In this document: in pieces, positions 1 to 7,761 of the stretch
Layout of the letters: each line of letters begins with the position of its first letter
How positions within the stretch are numbered: position 1 is the first letter of the stretch
Assembly (NCBI GenBank): GCA_001263235.1
Contig: LGRD01000028.1
Location: 1 to 64,000 of the forward strand
DNA length: 64,000 nt
Origin: Methylibium sp. NZG
Lineage (GTDB): Bacteria; Pseudomonadota; Gammaproteobacteria; Burkholderiales; Burkholderiaceae_C
Reading direction: 5' to 3'
The notes under the pieces: model-generated
What the model saw: the letters and a program-made list of their open reading frames with translations, nothing else
The model's database searches: none
Told to the model about the DNA's origin: nothing
Position numbers and translations under genes: made by a program

Positions 1-2387
1 GCCGGAGCCGCCGCCGTCGGCGCAGCCGCTGTCGGTCGCGGCTCCACACGCTGCGGCGGCCGGTCGCGCGGCCTGCGCTCGGCGTCGGCGCGTGCGGGGG
101 GCGCGGCCGGCGCCCGGGCGGCGCCGGCCACCGCGGCCGACCACTCCAGCCGCCATTGCACCGCGTCCAGCGGCCCGTTGATCTGCACCGGCAAGGTCGT
201 GCCCCTGAGCGCGGTCAGCTCTGCGCCGTCCTGGCTGCGAGGGGCGTCGGTGAAGCTCGTCTTCAGGCGCGCGTCGAGACGGCCCTTGACGATGTCCACC
301 GCCGCATCGCCCACCGCGCGCAGGGCAGGGCTCTTCAGTGCCAGGTCGGTCGCGCGGGCAAAGCCAGCGTCGATGCGGAAGCTCGCCGCCAGCTCCTGGA
401 ACTCGGTGCGGTCTGTGCGGTTGGCGCGGATCAGCGTGTCCTGGTTCAGGTTCAGGCTCAGCGGCGGCTTGGCCGGGCGCACTGCGCGCGCGAGGTTGGT
501 GCCGCGCAGCGCGCCATCGCGCGCCAGCAACGTGGCGCTGCCTTTCAGGCGGGACTTCAATTCGGCCTGCGTGCGGCCGGCGCTTTCGATGTCGAGCTCG
601 ATGCGGCCGGTGCCGTCGATCAACTCCTTGGCGGCCACGTCCTTCAGCACCGCGTTCAGGTCCACGCCATCGGCGCCGGCCTTGAGCGCGAGGCGGCTGG
701 CGCGTGCGTCGGCAAAGAAGCTGCCGTCCACCACACCGCCCCAGGCGCGGCCCCGAAAGTGGCTCACGCGCAGCATGCCGGCGTCGAGCGTGGCGTCCAG
801 CGCCACGTCGGTCGCGCGGTACTGGCGCAGCGCCAGGCTGCCCACGCGCACGCCCAGGCTGCCGTTCACGCTGCGCAGCGGCGCCAGGTCGATGGGCGCG
901 CTGTCGGTTGCGCCCGCTGCGGGCGGCGCCAGCATGGCGTTCAGGTCGAGCAGGTTGAAGCGCACCTGCGCCTTCACGTTCGGCGTGATGCCGGCCAGCG
1001 AGGCCGTGCCTTCGGTGCTGAAGGCATTGGCGTTCACGTCGCCCAGCAGGTTCCAGCGGGTGTTGCCGCCGGTTGCTGCGGTTGCGGTCGCCATGCCGGT
1101 CAGCGCCAGCGTCAGCGGCTTCAGGCCAGGTTCGTCCAGGCGCAGTTGCAGGTCGATCTTGTCGAGCAACGCGGTGCGCTTTTGCGGTTGCAGCACCAGC
1201 TCGCTGCGCAGCCCACCGACGATGCGGCGCGCCGCGGCGCTGCTGGTCAGGCGCGCCTCGAACGCGGGCACGCGCACGTTGTCGAAGTTGCCGCTGGGCG
1301 CGTCGCTCTTGAACGTCACCGCCAGCGGCAGGGCGTTGCCGTAGGTGAGCTTGCCGGCGAGCGCGCTGCCGCGCAGCGAGTCGCCGCTCACGTCGAGCTC
1401 GGGCCAGTCGAGGTCCAGCGCCAACAGGCTGCCGCCCTGGCTGCCCTTGACGCGCAGCTGGAGCTGGCCGATGGCGAAGGCGCGCCGCGCTGCGTCGAGC
1501 GCAAAGTGGTCCACGGCCAGCGTGCTGCCCACCAGGCGCAGGCCGGCGGCGTTGGCGCTGACGCGCAGGTTCAGGCCCGAGGCTGACAGCGAAGACCGCG
1601 CACCGTCCCACGCCAGCGCGCCCTTGAGCAGCGCGTCGATGCTGCTCGCGCCGGGCGCGTCGCCTTTGTAGGCCAGGCTCATGCCCGACAAGCGCAGCGA
1701 GCCGGTGCCGAAGTCGGGCGTGAAGCGCGTCGAGCCACTCAACTCGCCCTTGAGCGCCGGGGCCTTGAAGCCGAACTGCGCCACCAGGTGCAGCGCCGAT
1801 TCGCGCTGCGACTCGATGCGCCCGGTGCTCAGCTCCTTCAGCACCAGTTCGCCGTCGATGCCGGCCGCCTCGTCCTTCACGCGCGCCTGCACGGTGGACA
1901 GGCGGATGCGATGCAGGTCGAAGGTCGGTGTGGCGTCGCGTGCCGCGCCGTTGGTCTGGGTTGGGGACGTGGGCGCGGGTGGGGTCGTCGGCCGGAGCAA
2001 GTCGTCGAAATTGCGGCGCCCCTTGGCATCGCCCAGCAACACCACGCGCACGCCGCGCGCGTCGATGCGGTCCACCACCATCCGGCGGCGCAGCAGGGGC
2101 AACCACTCCACGCCCAGCGCCAGCTCATCGACGGCGGCAAACGGCTGGGCGCTTCCGGCTTCGCTCAGGGTCAAGCCGCTCAAGCGCACTTCAACTCGCG
2201 GGAACAGCGACAAACGCACTGGGCCGTCGATGGCGAGCGTGCGGTCATGGCGCGCCTTGACCCAGTCGATCGCCGCGCTTTGGTGAGGGGCCGGGTCGAA
2301 CACGCTGGCCAGCCACCACGCAGCCGCTGTCACCCCCAGCACCAACCCGGTCAGCGCGAGGGCCGTTCTGCGAATCCAAACGGGCAT
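1..2387 (-). CDS. AsmA family protein (N-terminal part, cut by window start)
   Basis: Read on the minus strand from an ATG at 2387, an open frame runs to the window edge, about 795 codons. It opens with a membrane segment (about residues 8-26, ALALTGLVLGVTAAAWWLA). An AsmA N-terminal domain follows, with the typical pattern 'AIDGPVRLSLFPRVEVRLSGL' near residue 55-75. The rest is long beta-rich sequence with many short L/V-alternating repeats. AsmA-like proteins are inner-membrane-anchored periplasmic proteins linked to outer-membrane lipid homeostasis. The start lies 122 bp from the divergent UbiH-family gene. The C-terminus is outside the window, so subfamily cannot be fixed. Confidence 0.85.
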   Translation of the reverse strand, partial: MPVWIRRTALALTGLVLGVTAAAWWLASVFDPAPHQSAAIDWVKARHDRTLAIDGPVRLSLFPRVEVRLSGLTLSEAGSAQPFAAVDELALGVEWLPLLRRRMVVDRIDARGVRVVLLGDAKGRRNFDDLLRPTTPPAPTSPTQTNGAARDATPTFDLHRIRLSTVQARVKDEAAGIDGELVLKELSTGRIESQRESALHLVAQFGFKAPALKGELSGSTRFTPDFGTGSLRLSGMSLAYKGDAPGASSIDALLKGALAWDGARSSLSASGLNLRVSANAAGLRLVGSTLAVDHFALDAARRAFAIGQLQLRVKGSQGGSLLALDLDWPELDVSGDSLRGSALAGKLTYGNALPLAVTFKSDAPSGNFDNVRVPAFEARLTSSAAARRIVGGLRSELVLQPQKRTALLDKIDLQLRLDEPGLKPLTLALTGMATATAATGGNTRWNLLGDVNANAFSTEGTASLAGITPNVKAQVRFNLLDLNAMLAPPAAGATDSAPIDLAPLRSVNGSLGVRVGSLALRQYRATDVALDATLDAGMLRVSHFRGRAWGGVVDGSFFADARASRLALKAGADGVDLNAVLKDVAAKELIDGTGRIELDIESAGRTQAELKSRLKGSATLLARDGALRGTNLARAVRPAKPPLSLNLNQDTLIRANRTDRTEFQELAASFRIDAGFARATDLALKSPALRAVGDAAVDIVKGRLDARLKTSFTDAPRSQDGAELTALRGTTLPVQINGPLDAVQWRLEWSAAVAGAARAPAAPPARADAERRPRDRPPQRVEPRPTAAAPTAAAP

Positions 2388-2496
2388 GGTGGGCGGTGGC
2401 GGGCTGGAAACGGTCGGCGCAAAAGGCTCTGGATTGTGCCTGCACGTCCTGGGCACGGTGTGACCGGCGCCCACGGTCGGCCGGTGCGTCCCTCTC

Positions 2497-2502
2497 TACA
2501 AT
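2497..2502 (+). promoter_or_regulatory. candidate -10 box (TACAAT) for the UbiH-family gene
   Basis: TACAAT ends 7 bases before the ATG at 2510. Transcription would therefore begin at or next to the start codon, giving a leaderless message. No convincing -35 box is visible at the usual spacing. This is inferred from sequence only. Confidence 0.35.
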
Positions 2503-2509
2503 CGCCCAG

Positions 2510-3667
2510 ATGAAACCCTTCGACGTGCGGGTCCGTGGTGCGGGCATCGTCGGCCGCAGCCTGGCACTGTCGCTGGCGCGTGCTGGCATGCAGGTGGCGC
2601 TGCAGCCGCAACCGGCGCGCGCGTCGGCTCAGCCCGACGTTCGTGCTTATGCGCTCAACGCGGCGTCTGTCGCCCTGCTGCGCGGTTTGAAGGTGTGGGA
2701 CGCGCTGCCCGCAGGCGCTGCCACTGCCGTTCACGAGATGCGCGTGCACGGCGACGCCACCGGCGCCATGCTGGAGTTCAGCGCCTGGCAGCAGCGCGTG
2801 GCTGAACTCACCTGGATCACCGACGCCGCCGTGCTGGAGCGCGAGCTCGAACGCGCGGTGCAGTTCGCGCCGCACATCACCGTGGTGGATGCCGATGCGG
2901 GCGCTGATGTGCCTGCCACGCTGACCGCGGTCTGCGAGGGCAAGGCGTCTGCCACGCGCGCAGCCTACGGCGTGGCTTTCGAGCAGCACGACTACGGGCA
3001 GGTGGCGATCGCCGCACGGCTGATCGCATCGCGCCCGCACCACGGTGTCGCGCAGCAGTGGTTTGGCGGGCCCGACGTGCTGGCGCTGTTGCCGTTCACG
3101 CTGCCGGACCAGGTGCAGCCACAGCCGCCGGCGCCGTCATCGTCGCCATCATCGGCTTACGCGCTCGTGTGGTCGCTGCCCCAGGCGCGTGCGCAAGACC
3201 TGCTCGCGCAGGACGCCGCTGCCTTCGAGCAGGCCCTGCTGCAGGCCACCGGCGGCGCGGCCGGCGAGTTGCGGCTGGCCTCTGACCGCGCGGCCTGGCC
3301 GCTGACCCTGGCGCGCGCTGAAGCCTGGTGCGGCCCCGGCTGGGTGCTGCTGGGTGACGCCGCCCACGTGGTTCATCCGCTCGCCGGCCAGGGCCTCAAC
3401 CTCGGCCTGGGCGACGTGACCGCGCTGTGCGCCGTCATCGCCGCCCGCGAACCTTGGCGCTCGCTGGGCGACGAAAAACTGCTGCGCCGCTACGCCCGCG
3501 AGCGCGCCGCGCCCACCTGGGCGATGGGCCAGGTGACCGACGGCCTGCAGCGCTTGTTTTCAACCACCGCGCCCGGCGCTGCGGAACTTCGCAACCGCGG
3601 CCTGACTCTGGTGAACCACCTTCCCCCGCTCAAGCGCTGGCTCGCCGCGCGCGCCCTCGATTCCTGA
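2510..3667 (+). CDS. UbiH/UbiF/VisC/COQ6-family FAD-dependent monooxygenase
   Basis: 385 residues, the usual size for the aromatic-ring hydroxylases of ubiquinone synthesis. The N-terminus carries the dinucleotide-binding fold GAGIVG (about residues 10-15). A central DYGQVAIAARL segment matches the family DG region. The second FAD motif GDAAHVVHPLAGQGLNLGLGD lies near residues 280-300. I chose the ATG at 2510 because the FAD motif then begins 9 residues in, as in the family, and the upstream open frame has no homology. The exact hydroxylation position (UbiH, UbiF or UbiI type) cannot be told from sequence. The dsbC-like gene follows after 9 bases, probably co-transcribed. Confidence 0.88.
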   Translation: MKPFDVRVRGAGIVGRSLALSLARAGMQVALQPQPARASAQPDVRAYALNAASVALLRGLKVWDALPAGAATAVHEMRVHGDATGAMLEFSAWQQRVAELTWITDAAVLERELERAVQFAPHITVVDADAGADVPATLTAVCEGKASATRAAYGVAFEQHDYGQVAIAARLIASRPHHGVAQQWFGGPDVLALLPFTLPDQVQPQPPAPSSSPSSAYALVWSLPQARAQDLLAQDAAAFEQALLQATGGAAGELRLASDRAAWPLTLARAEAWCGPGWVLLGDAAHVVHPLAGQGLNLGLGDVTALCAVIAAREPWRSLGDEKLLRRYARERAAPTWAMGQVTDGLQRLFSTTAPGAAELRNRGLTLVNHLPPLKRWLAARALDS

Positions 3668-3676
3668 AAGGCCGTC

Positions 3677-4429
3677 ATGTTCAACACTTCTCTTTTCAGT
3701 TCACGCTCGCTGTTGGCGGCGTGCCTTGGCCTGTTGATCGGGTTTGTCGTCGTCGCCCCGGCCACGGCGCAAGAAGCCGTGATCCGCAAGAACATCGCCG
3801 AGCGGCTGCCCGAGTTCCCGAAAATCGACGAGGTGAGCAAGACGCCGATTCCCGGCCTCTTCGAGCTGCGCGTGGGCACCGAGCTGTACTACAGCGACGA
3901 ACAAGGCAACCACATCATCGAAGGCCAGTTGATCGACACCAAGTCGAAAACCAACCTGACCGAAGCGCGCATCAACAAGCTCACCGTCATCAACTTCGCC
4001 GAGCTGCCGCTGAAGGACGCGGTGGTCTGGAAGAACGGCACCGGCGCCCGCAAGCTCGTGGTGTTTGCCGACCCGAACTGTGGCTACTGCAAACGCTTCG
4101 AGAAAGACCTGCAGCAAGTGAAGGACGTGACGGTCTACACCTTCCTGTATCCCATCCTCGGCGGCGACTCGCCCGAGAAGTCGCGCGACATCTGGTGCGC
4201 CAAAGACAGCAGCAAGGTCTGGCTCGACTGGATGCTGCGCAACGTGACGCCCGCCCGCATGATGGGCGAGTGCGATTCGTCGGCCCTGCAACGCAACACC
4301 GCCATGGCCCGCAAGTACCGCATCAACGGCACGCCGGCCGTCGTCTTCGAAGACGGCAAGCGCGTGCCAGGGGCGATGCCGGCGGAGGCGGTGGAGAAGC
4401 AGTTGGCGGCGAGCCGGGGGAAGTCGTAG
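3677..4429 (+). CDS. dsbC: DsbC-family periplasmic thiol:disulfide interchange protein
   Basis: 250 residues. A signal peptide covers about residues 1-31 (hydrophobic core LLAACLGLLIGFVVV, cleavage after ATA). An N-terminal dimerisation domain follows. A thioredoxin fold carries the active site CGYC at residues 135-138 in the context FADPNCGYCKRF, and the cis-Pro loop is 'INGTPAVVFEDG'. DsbC and DsbG isomerases use this reduced CxxC to reshuffle wrong disulfides in the periplasm. CGYC is the usual DsbC motif, which favours DsbC over DsbG. The gene lies 9 bases behind the UbiH-family gene. A repeat element follows its stop. Confidence 0.92.
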   Translation: MFNTSLFSSRSLLAACLGLLIGFVVVAPATAQEAVIRKNIAERLPEFPKIDEVSKTPIPGLFELRVGTELYYSDEQGNHIIEGQLIDTKSKTNLTEARINKLTVINFAELPLKDAVVWKNGTGARKLVVFADPNCGYCKRFEKDLQQVKDVTVYTFLYPILGGDSPEKSRDIWCAKDSSKVWLDWMLRNVTPARMMGECDSSALQRNTAMARKYRINGTPAVVFEDGKRVPGAMPAEAVEKQLAASRGKS

Positions 4430-4938
4430 CCCTGGTCGGTTGTTGTTCAGGTTGAGGTCGGCGCGAGCAAAGCCGCAGGCGAGAGGCGTGCTCCGCTTCA
4501 CTTCGGCGGTCGGCCGGGTACAGCCGACTCCCTTGCGGTGCTCGGTCTCGCGGCCCGTCGCCGAAACTCACTTCGCTCACCTTCGGCTCGCTCCGTTCAA
4601 ACAGTCGGCGACAAGTCAGTTGTTGATGCGCGCTTTGCGCGCGGGCCGCAAGCCCTGCGCTCCTCAGCGCCGAAGAGGCGCTGCGCCCACCTCCCGCCTG
4701 CGGCTTTGCTGGCAGTCCTAGCGGCAGGCTACGCAAAGTTGTGCGGATGGGAAATTTGACAGCTTCTTGGCTCCCGGCTGAAGTTGGTATTGCAGACATG
4801 GCTGGCGATTTAACCGATGATTTCTTGGCGCAGTGGCGCTTGCGCCGTGAGCGCCGTGACGCGCGGGATCAAGCTCAACCTGCAAACCAGCGCCACGGGT
4901 GGGTTCACTTCCAGTTTCGAGTCAATTGGAGATTCGGT
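4430..4938. other. 509-bp intergenic stretch holding repeat copy 1
   Basis: The space between dsbC and the next plausible start (4939) holds the terminal-inverted-repeat element at 4466-4710. After it comes about 230 bases whose base composition falls from GC-rich to near-neutral. An open frame in phase with the 4939 gene reaches back to 4741, but it lacks family-like sequence and a clear ribosome binding site. I do not call it coding. Confidence 0.5.
4466..4710. repeat. Terminal-inverted-repeat element, copy 1 (245 bp)
   Basis: The left end agcaaagccgcaggcg matches the reverse complement of the right end cgcctgcggctttgct. The arms continue imperfectly for about 45 bases, both reaching 'cttcggcg' inward. 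A second, closely similar copy lies in direct orientation at 9044-9312. An inner hairpin (gtcggc...gccgac) sits where copy 2 carries a much longer palindrome. No open frame of note lies inside, so it looks like a small non-autonomous element (MITE or REP-like). It lies directly behind dsbC and could act as a transcript end. Confidence 0.75.
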
Positions 4939-5376
4939 ATGGCACTCGATTTAGCAATGCTTCTGTCCGCTCTCGAAAGTCTTTTGGGCGTCGCGCAAAG
5001 AGAACGGCACCACAAAGAAGCTATTGCAGAGACGCACGACACCAAGAAGAAGGAGGCTCTTCAAGCAATCTACATTGCAATCGCAGAAACTCGCAAGTAC
5101 CAAGAGATGAATATCACGGCGCCGGTTCGCGAGAAGGAATATGAACTGGCAAAGCTCTGGACCACAGCCTCAATTCAGGCGCAGAGGTTCTTCGGTGAAC
5201 TCTCTCAGCTCGGAGCTGACAAGGCCGAGTACTGGACGTCGCAGCTCAAGCTTCCAGATGACCTGCTTGCGTCGAAAGGGATCGACTTGGTTAGTGTCGA
5301 GGCTAAGTTCAAGGCCCTGCTCGGGCAACCCGGCGCCACTCTCGAGCTTCGGCCAACTGGACAGGGCAAACGGTAG
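4939..5376 (+). CDS. Hypothetical protein in a lower-GC patch
   Basis: 145 residues from the ATG at 4939; an in-frame ATG at 4798 would add 47 residues. The sequence is helical and charged (SALESLLGVAQRERHHKEAI, then KKKEALQAIYIAIAETRKY), suggesting a coiled-coil-like soluble protein without signal peptide or membrane span. I do not recognise a family. The stretch has visibly lower GC and different codon choice (gca, aag, caa) from its neighbours, as does the next gene, which suggests recent acquisition. A small lipoprotein gene follows after 11 bases. Function unknown. Confidence 0.6.
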   Translation: MALDLAMLLSALESLLGVAQRERHHKEAIAETHDTKKKEALQAIYIAIAETRKYQEMNITAPVREKEYELAKLWTTASIQAQRFFGELSQLGADKAEYWTSQLKLPDDLLASKGIDLVSVEAKFKALLGQPGATLELRPTGQGKR

Positions 5377-5387
5377 CGAAGGAATCC

Positions 5388-5807
5388 ATGAAACAGAGCT
5401 TTCGACTATCGCTGCTCACCTTTCCGGTCCTACTTGCGGCGTGTGCCGCGCAGCCATTTGTCGTTCCAAGTCCAGGTACAGGAGGTCGGTATCTGCAGCT
5501 TCGACATCCAGTCAACGGAGTCGTGGGAATTCAGTTCACTCTGCCGACCAGCGAAGGATGCACATTCGTCCGAAATGCTTCGATTAGGACCGAGGAGTGG
5601 AAGGACTATGCCAAGTTCGCAGCGTGTAGCGATGTCTCGGCGTCCCAAGGTTTGCGCTACCGAGCCACGGTTCGGAACAAGGAGTTCGACTACGTCCTAG
5701 ACGTTGAAACCAAGTCCCTTTCGGATTGCAAGGACATAGTTTCAGACTCTACAAGCGACGGCAATCGTAGGAGTGTTGAGGTAGTCTCCCCGTGCAAGGA
5801 GAAGTGA
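5388..5807 (+). CDS. Small putative lipoprotein of unknown function
   Basis: 139 residues. The N-terminus has a lipoprotein signal: basic MKQSFR, hydrophobic LSLLTFPVLLA, then the lipobox LLAAC with the lipidation cysteine at position 19. The mature part is about 120 residues, rich in beta-type sequence, with cysteines in GCTFV, AACSD, SDCKD and SPCKE that could form two disulfides. No family recognised. It follows the preceding unknown gene by 11 bases and shares its lower GC, so the two may have arrived together. Confidence 0.7.
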   Translation: MKQSFRLSLLTFPVLLAACAAQPFVVPSPGTGGRYLQLRHPVNGVVGIQFTLPTSEGCTFVRNASIRTEEWKDYAKFAACSDVSASQGLRYRATVRNKEFDYVLDVETKSLSDCKDIVSDSTSDGNRRSVEVVSPCKEK

Positions 5808-5914
5808 TCAGCGACATCCATTCGAATGTCGCGCCCGAAGTCCGAACCGTGCGGGCACGACCAAAGTAGATGGCTGGAACCAGAGGCTGGCGTCGAGTCG
5901 GCCCGGCGGGCCGC

Positions 5915-7492
5915 CTACAACTCGTCCAGCCGACCGAGCACGCTTTGAGCCTCTGCGCTGACGGCCTCCCGCTCCTCCGCCCCCAACCGCCCCGCATTCT
6001 TCGCCATCAACGCCGTCCGCGGATTGCCGGCCAGCTCCGCCTCGTGCTTCAGCAGGAAGTTCCAGTACAGCACGGTGAACGGGCAGGTGGGTTTGCCGGC
6101 CTTGGCGGCGTCCTTGGCCGTCGGCGCGTAGGCGCAGCGGTCGCAGTGGTTGCTCATGCGCTGGATGTAGGCGCCTGAGGCGACGTACGGCTTGCTGGTG
6201 AAGCGGCCGCCGTTGGCGTACAGCGCCATGCCGGCCACGTTGGGCAGCTCGGCCCACTCGACGGCGTCGACATAGACGGCGAGGTACCAGTCGGCCACCT
6301 GTTTGGGGTCCGTCTCGGCCAGCAGCGCGAACAGGCCGGTGACCATCAGGCGCTGGATGTGGTGGGCGTAGCCGTACTTCAGCGTTTGTTCGACGGCCTC
6401 GCGTGCGCAGGCCATCTGCGTCTGGCCGGTCCAGTACCAGCGTGGCAGCGGCCGCGTGTGCTGCAAATGATTGGCTTGCGCCATGCCCGGCATGTCGAGC
6501 CAGTACACACCGCGGATGAACTCGCGCCAGCCCAGCACCTGGCGGATGAAGCCTTCTACACCGGCCAGCGGCGCGCGGCCCGCGCGATACGCGGCCTCGG
6601 CGGCCTTGATCACTTCGCGCGGGTCGAGCAGGTGCAGGTTGAGGCTGGTGGACAGCAGCGAATGCCAGCCGAACGGCGTGGCCGTCCACATCGCGTCCTG
6701 GTGGTCGCCGAAGTTGGCCAGGCGGGTTTCGACGAAGGTCTTCAGAGCCACCAGCGCCTGCGCGCGGTTCACTGGCCACGCAAAGTGCGCGAGTGTGCCT
6801 GGGTGGTCGGCGAAGCGTTGTTCGACGTCGGCGAACACCTCGCGCGTCAATGCGTCGGGCTCGAAGAACTCGGGCGGCGTTATCAAGCCGGGCCCGGCTT
6901 TCGGGTAGCCCTTGCGGTTGTCGGCGTCGTAGTTCCATTGGCCACCCTCGGGTTGGCCGTCTGCATCGAGCAGCACACGGTGCGTGCGGCGCATCTCGCG
7001 GTAGAAGAACTCCATGCGCAGGCTGCTGCCGGGCGCCTTGCTGTACTTGGCGGCCCAGCGCATGAAGTCGGCGCGCGAGCACAAGAAGTGCGTGTCGTCC
7101 AGCGTGCGCAGCGGCACCGATGCGGCTTGGGCGACTTGCGCGATGTCCTGCTGCAGGCGCCATTCGCCGGCTTCCAGCATCCTCAGCAACGCTGGCCGGT
7201 GGCGCTGAAGTTGTTTGGCCAGGCGTTGGGCGAGCGTCGGCAATTCGCTGTCGCTGTTGTCGCCCAGCGCGACGTAGTGAACGGTCAACCCGGTCGCGCG
7301 CAGCTCGTCGCGAAAGTGCCGCATCGCTGCGAGGAACAGCGCGATGCGGGCCTTGTGGCTCCACACGTGCGTGGCCTCTCCAGGGGCCTCGATCATCAGC
7401 ACGGCGTCTTGCTGCGGGTCGAGATCGACAAGGGCAGGGCTGTCGTGGCTGAGCTGGTCGCCCAGCACGAGCACGAGGGTGCGCACGGTCAT
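5915..7492 (-). CDS. Iron-sulfur bacterial cryptochrome/photolyase (PhrB/CryB type)
   Basis: 525 residues, beginning TVRTLVLVLGDQLSHDSPAL, the signature start of the FeS-BCP family (prokaryotic (6-4) photolyases such as Agrobacterium PhrB). Four cysteines sit at 362, 450, 453 and 470. The 88- and 3-residue spacings agree with the [4Fe-4S] ligands of PhrB as I know them; the last gap (17) is a little longer. The FAD-domain motif WAELPNVAGMALYANGGRFTSKPY is present. The product should repair UV photoproducts, or act as a light sensor, using FAD and a lumazine-type antenna. Its start overlaps the DUF2256 gene by ATGA-type coupling. Confidence 0.93.
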   Translation of the reverse strand: MTVRTLVLVLGDQLSHDSPALVDLDPQQDAVLMIEAPGEATHVWSHKARIALFLAAMRHFRDELRATGLTVHYVALGDNSDSELPTLAQRLAKQLQRHRPALLRMLEAGEWRLQQDIAQVAQAASVPLRTLDDTHFLCSRADFMRWAAKYSKAPGSSLRMEFFYREMRRTHRVLLDADGQPEGGQWNYDADNRKGYPKAGPGLITPPEFFEPDALTREVFADVEQRFADHPGTLAHFAWPVNRAQALVALKTFVETRLANFGDHQDAMWTATPFGWHSLLSTSLNLHLLDPREVIKAAEAAYRAGRAPLAGVEGFIRQVLGWREFIRGVYWLDMPGMAQANHLQHTRPLPRWYWTGQTQMACAREAVEQTLKYGYAHHIQRLMVTGLFALLAETDPKQVADWYLAVYVDAVEWAELPNVAGMALYANGGRFTSKPYVASGAYIQRMSNHCDRCAYAPTAKDAAKAGKPTCPFTVLYWNFLLKHEAELAGNPRTALMAKNAGRLGAEEREAVSAEAQSVLGRLDEL

Positions 7493-7668
7493 GAGGCAGC
7501 GCCTCCCGCGGCGCGGCGCGCGTCGGTTCGGCAGCGGTCAGAGCAGAACTTCACCTCGGCCCAGTTCTTCGCCCACGCGCGACGCCACGCCATCGGGCGC
7601 CCGCATTGAACGCAGGTTTTGCTGGGCAGCGAGCGCTTGTTGCCCTTGAATCCGGTGTCGACTGTCAT
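7489..7668 (-). CDS. DUF2256 small zinc-ribbon-like protein
   Basis: 59 residues starting MTVDTGFKGNKRSLPSKTC. Two cysteine pairs, C19-x2-C22 and C42-x3-C46, and the conserved core KTCVQCGRPMAWRRAW mark DUF2256, a short family often next to photolyase genes in proteobacteria. The stop overlaps the photolyase start by four bases (7489-7492), so the two are translationally coupled and this is the first gene of the operon. The pattern suggests a metal-binding protein. What it does for the photolyase is not known. The divergent photolyase-like gene starts 93 bp away. Confidence 0.85.
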   Translation of the reverse strand: MTVDTGFKGNKRSLPSKTCVQCGRPMAWRRAWAKNWAEVKFCSDRCRTDARRAAGGAAS

Positions 7669-7749
7669 CTGACGAGCCTATCGCACCACCCGCAGGGCCG
7701 CCACGCAAGGGCTTTGGCGCCGCGCCTAGACTCGCCCGCCGCCCTCTGC

Positions 7750-7754
7750 AGGAG
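7750..7754 (+). promoter_or_regulatory. Ribosome binding site fixing a TTG start
   Basis: AGGAG stands 7 bases before the TTG at 7762. It is the only good ribosome binding site near the start of the FAD-domain homology. It decides for TTG at 7762 over the upstream ATG at 7606, which would read back through the divergent DUF2256 gene. Confidence 0.6.
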
Positions 7755-7761
7755 CAGCACC

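Noticed and set aside
156-1586. Long plus-strand open frame of 476 codons
   Set aside because: It lies opposite the AsmA-family gene. Its translation is low-complexity R/A/V/Q/G sequence typical of the antisense of GC-rich genes.
4440-4799. Several short open frames inside repeat copy 1
   Set aside because: They lie inside the inverted-repeat element and change with frame. The equivalent frames in copy 2 differ by insertions, so no protein is conserved.
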